Part shown: piece by piece, positions 62,315 to 64,000 of the stretch
Position numbering within the stretch: position 1 is the stretch's first letter
How the letters are laid out: every line of letters begins with the position of its first letter
Origin: Ariolimax columbianus
Lineage: Eukaryota > Mollusca > Gastropoda > Stylommatophora > Arionidae
Direction: 5' to 3'
DNA: 64,000 nt
NCBI GenBank assembly: GCA_036924085.1
Contig: JAVGWX010000018.1
Coordinates: forward strand, 21,117,964 to 21,181,963
Notes under the pieces: model-generated
Seen by the model: the letters and a program-made list of their open reading frames with translations, nothing else
Database searches by the model: none
Told to the model about the DNA's origin: nothing
Position numbers and translations under genes: made by a program

Positions 62315-62731
62315 CTATTGGTAGTTGGTCACCAACCCAGGTACCCATTGTGAACACACGTTCCGATAAATAAGCTTCTTGCCAACCACCATTTGAACTG
62401 TCCCTAGCGACACAGCGAATTTCTCTGTTATCGAATGTAAGCTCCGGCGACGGTCCACCCGAACTACTGCATACATTTTGGCGATGGCATCTTCTGAGGC
62501 AACAGTATGCGCCTGTCCTGGTCTCGGAAGATCTTTCGTTAACTCACGTCCTTCTTTAAACATCGTTGTCCAGTTCTTCACTGTTGTCTTCAACACACTT
62601 TTGTCACCATACCCTGCCTGCATTCTGCGATGAATGTCAACTGGTCGACATCCTTCAGCTGTTAGAAATCGAATCACCGCTCGCTGATCAACTCTGTTCC
62701 GTTCCGTGCAACTATCCCGCCATGTCTTCAA
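62315..62731 (-). pseudogene. Mariner-type transposase N-terminal domain
   Basis: About 138 codons: RVDQRAVIRFLTAEGCRPVD, IHRRMQAGYGDKSV, VKNWTTMFKEGRELTKDLPR, then a second helix-turn-helix (SITEKFAVSLGTVQMVVGKK). It matches the paired HTH DNA-binding region of SETMAR-like mariner transposases, which bind the inverted ends. The frame stops before the DDE catalytic domain (full proteins are about 340 residues). The frame opens at a non-ATG codon, and the nearby ATG runs into a stop. Confidence 0.8.
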
Positions 62732-63020
62732 CGGTCTGCAGAGGAAACTATAAGTCGGAGGCTAACGCAATTTTGTAAACTTAACGGTTGATATGTACTG
62801 TATACACAAGAAGTAACGTCATCATGCGCATTGAACGTATGTTCACTTGGTGCAGTTAGGTCCGGTTTCATTTGAGCACCCTTCGTATATAAAGGTACGA
62901 GGTAGGAATCCCGCTATCGGTACGATCCGTCGACCAATTTGTAAATGGGTACATGGTATACGACTAGAGAGTAAGAGTTCAGGGAGGACTGGGCACCTTA
63001 CCTCTTACACTGTCCCGTGT

Positions 63021-63487
63021 CAGGTAGGTACACTCAGACAATGATGTTGTCTGTTCATCTGTACACTCAGACAGTGATGTTGTCTGTTCATCTGTAGACT
63101 CAGATAGTGATGTTGTCTGTCCATCCGTACACTCAGTCAGTGTCCCCACCACATCTTGATGTTGTCTGTCCATCCGTACACCCAGTCAGTGTCCCCACCA
63201 CATCTTGATGTTGTCTGTCCATCCGTACACTCAGTCAGTGTCCCCACCACATCTTGATGTTGTCTGTCCATCCGTACACTCAGTCAGTGTCCCCACCACA
63301 TCTTGATGTTGTCTGTCCATCTGTACACTCAGTCAGTGTCCCCACCACATCTTGATGTTGTCTGTCCATCCGTACACTCAGTCAGTGTCCCCACCACATC
63401 TTGATGTTGTCTGTCCATCCGTACACTCAGTCAGTGTCCCCACCACATCTTGATGTTGTCTGTCCATCCGTACACTCAGTCAGTGTG
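63021..63487 (+). repeat. 49 bp minisatellite, about 8 copies plus shorter left units
   Basis: The unit is ACTCAGTCAGTGTCCCC, ACCACATCTTGATGTTG, TCTGTCCATCCGTAC. The three left-most units lack the CCCCACCACATC part (about 33 bp). Confidence 0.95.
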
Positions 63488-63520
63488 TGTCTCCTAAGCG
63501 TTCCTGTAATACTGTCAGAG

Positions 63521-64000
63521 GTTGACACTCATGTGGGGTTGACACTGATGTGGGGTTGACACTGATGTGGGGTTGACACTCATGTGGGGTTGGCACTCGT
63601 GTTGGGTTGACACTGATGTGGGGTTGACACTCGTGTGGGGGTTGACACTCGTGTGGGGTTGACACTGATGTGGATTTGACACTCATGTGGGGTTGACACT
63701 CGTGTGGGGTTGACACTGGTGTGGGGTTGACACTCGTGTGGGGATTGACACTCGTGTGGAGGTTGACACTCGTGTGGAGGTTGACACTCATGTGGGGGTT
63801 GACACTCGTGTGGGGTTGACACTCGTGTGGGGGTTGACACTCGTGTGGAGGTTGACACTCATGTGGGGGTTGACACTCATGTGGGGTTGACACTAATGTG
63901 GGGGTTGACACTCATGTGGGGGTTGACACTCGTGTGGGGTTGACACTCATGTGGGGTTGACACTCATGTGGGATTGACACTCATGTGGGGGTTGACACTC
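63521..64000 (+). repeat. 18-20 bp minisatellite running off the window
   Basis: GTTGACACTCATGTGGGG and GTTGACACTCGTGTGGGG units with 1-2 bp length variation. Still continuing at the right edge. ECQPHTSVNP-like frames on the minus strand are artefacts. Confidence 0.95.

Larger units (their letters stand above)
61981..62885 (-). mobile_element. Mariner-like derivative with long inverted arms, TA-flanked
   Basis: The ends start CGAGGGGTGTTCAAATGAAA on the left and CGAAGGGTGCTCAAATGAAA on the right (reverse strand), each bordered by TA (61979-61980, 62886-62887), the Tc1/mariner target duplication. The inverted arms are about 245 bp, far longer than normal for mariners. Both include the 5' leader and the start of the transposase, so the element is head-to-head. 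The centre carries only the N-terminal domain, so it is non-autonomous. Confidence 0.85.

Noticed and set aside
63480..63911. Cys/His-rich repeat protein (HECQPP repeats)
   Set aside because: Artefact of the 18-20 bp array. The frame changes with 1 bp unit-length variation.

Overview
This window looks like repeat-packed, gene-poor animal DNA, intergenic or intronic. No complete host gene, rRNA or functional tRNA gene was found. Almost everything recognisable is a fragment of a retrotransposon (LINE 3' ends, tRNA-derived SINEs), a mariner-type DNA transposon, another dispersed repeat, or a tandem array. The mix resembles what I know from molluscan and especially heterobranch gastropod genomes: many tRNA-SINE families, CR1-, RTE- and RNase H-bearing LINE tails, and dense minisatellites. 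The species assignment is inference. Family letters used here (SINE-A, B, B', D, F, G, J; repeats C, E, H, I, K, L, M; RNH) are local names for this window.

Layout. 0-9 kb: SINE-B, SINE-J, a mariner transposase tail, two LINE tails, a textbook SINE-A insertion, and an E/C/E inverted-repeat structure. 9-16 kb: degraded LINEs (one split by SINE-F), E copies carrying minisatellites, C, and a LINE tail with a zinc-finger-like end. 16-31 kb: minisatellites of 28, 48, about 14-17, about 20, 23, 32, 22, about 20 and 39 bp, between copies of H, L, K, C, E and RNH. 31-44 kb: SINE-D, a CR1-like LINE split by SINE-B', RTE-like LINE pieces, RNH copies (one inserted in a 39 bp array with a 12 bp target duplication), and the 24 bp and 18 bp arrays that grew inside RNH copies. 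44-53 kb: a 0.7 kb compound microsatellite, a palindrome-rich array derived from C, and SINEs A, B and D. 53-64 kb: a convergent SINE-A pair, tandem E, more arrays, LINE tails, a mariner derivative with roughly 245 bp inverted arms, and an array running off the right edge.

The main pattern is that several minisatellites can be traced to a specific internal position of a transposable element that is also present unexpanded nearby. RNH shows this at one codon position in two copies and at its stop codon in a third. Repeat E shows it in two copies, repeat C in one, and LINE K at its 3' tail. Tandem arrays cover roughly 14 kb, about a fifth of the window, by summing array spans. Long open frames in the window are mostly by-products of arrays whose unit length is a multiple of three.
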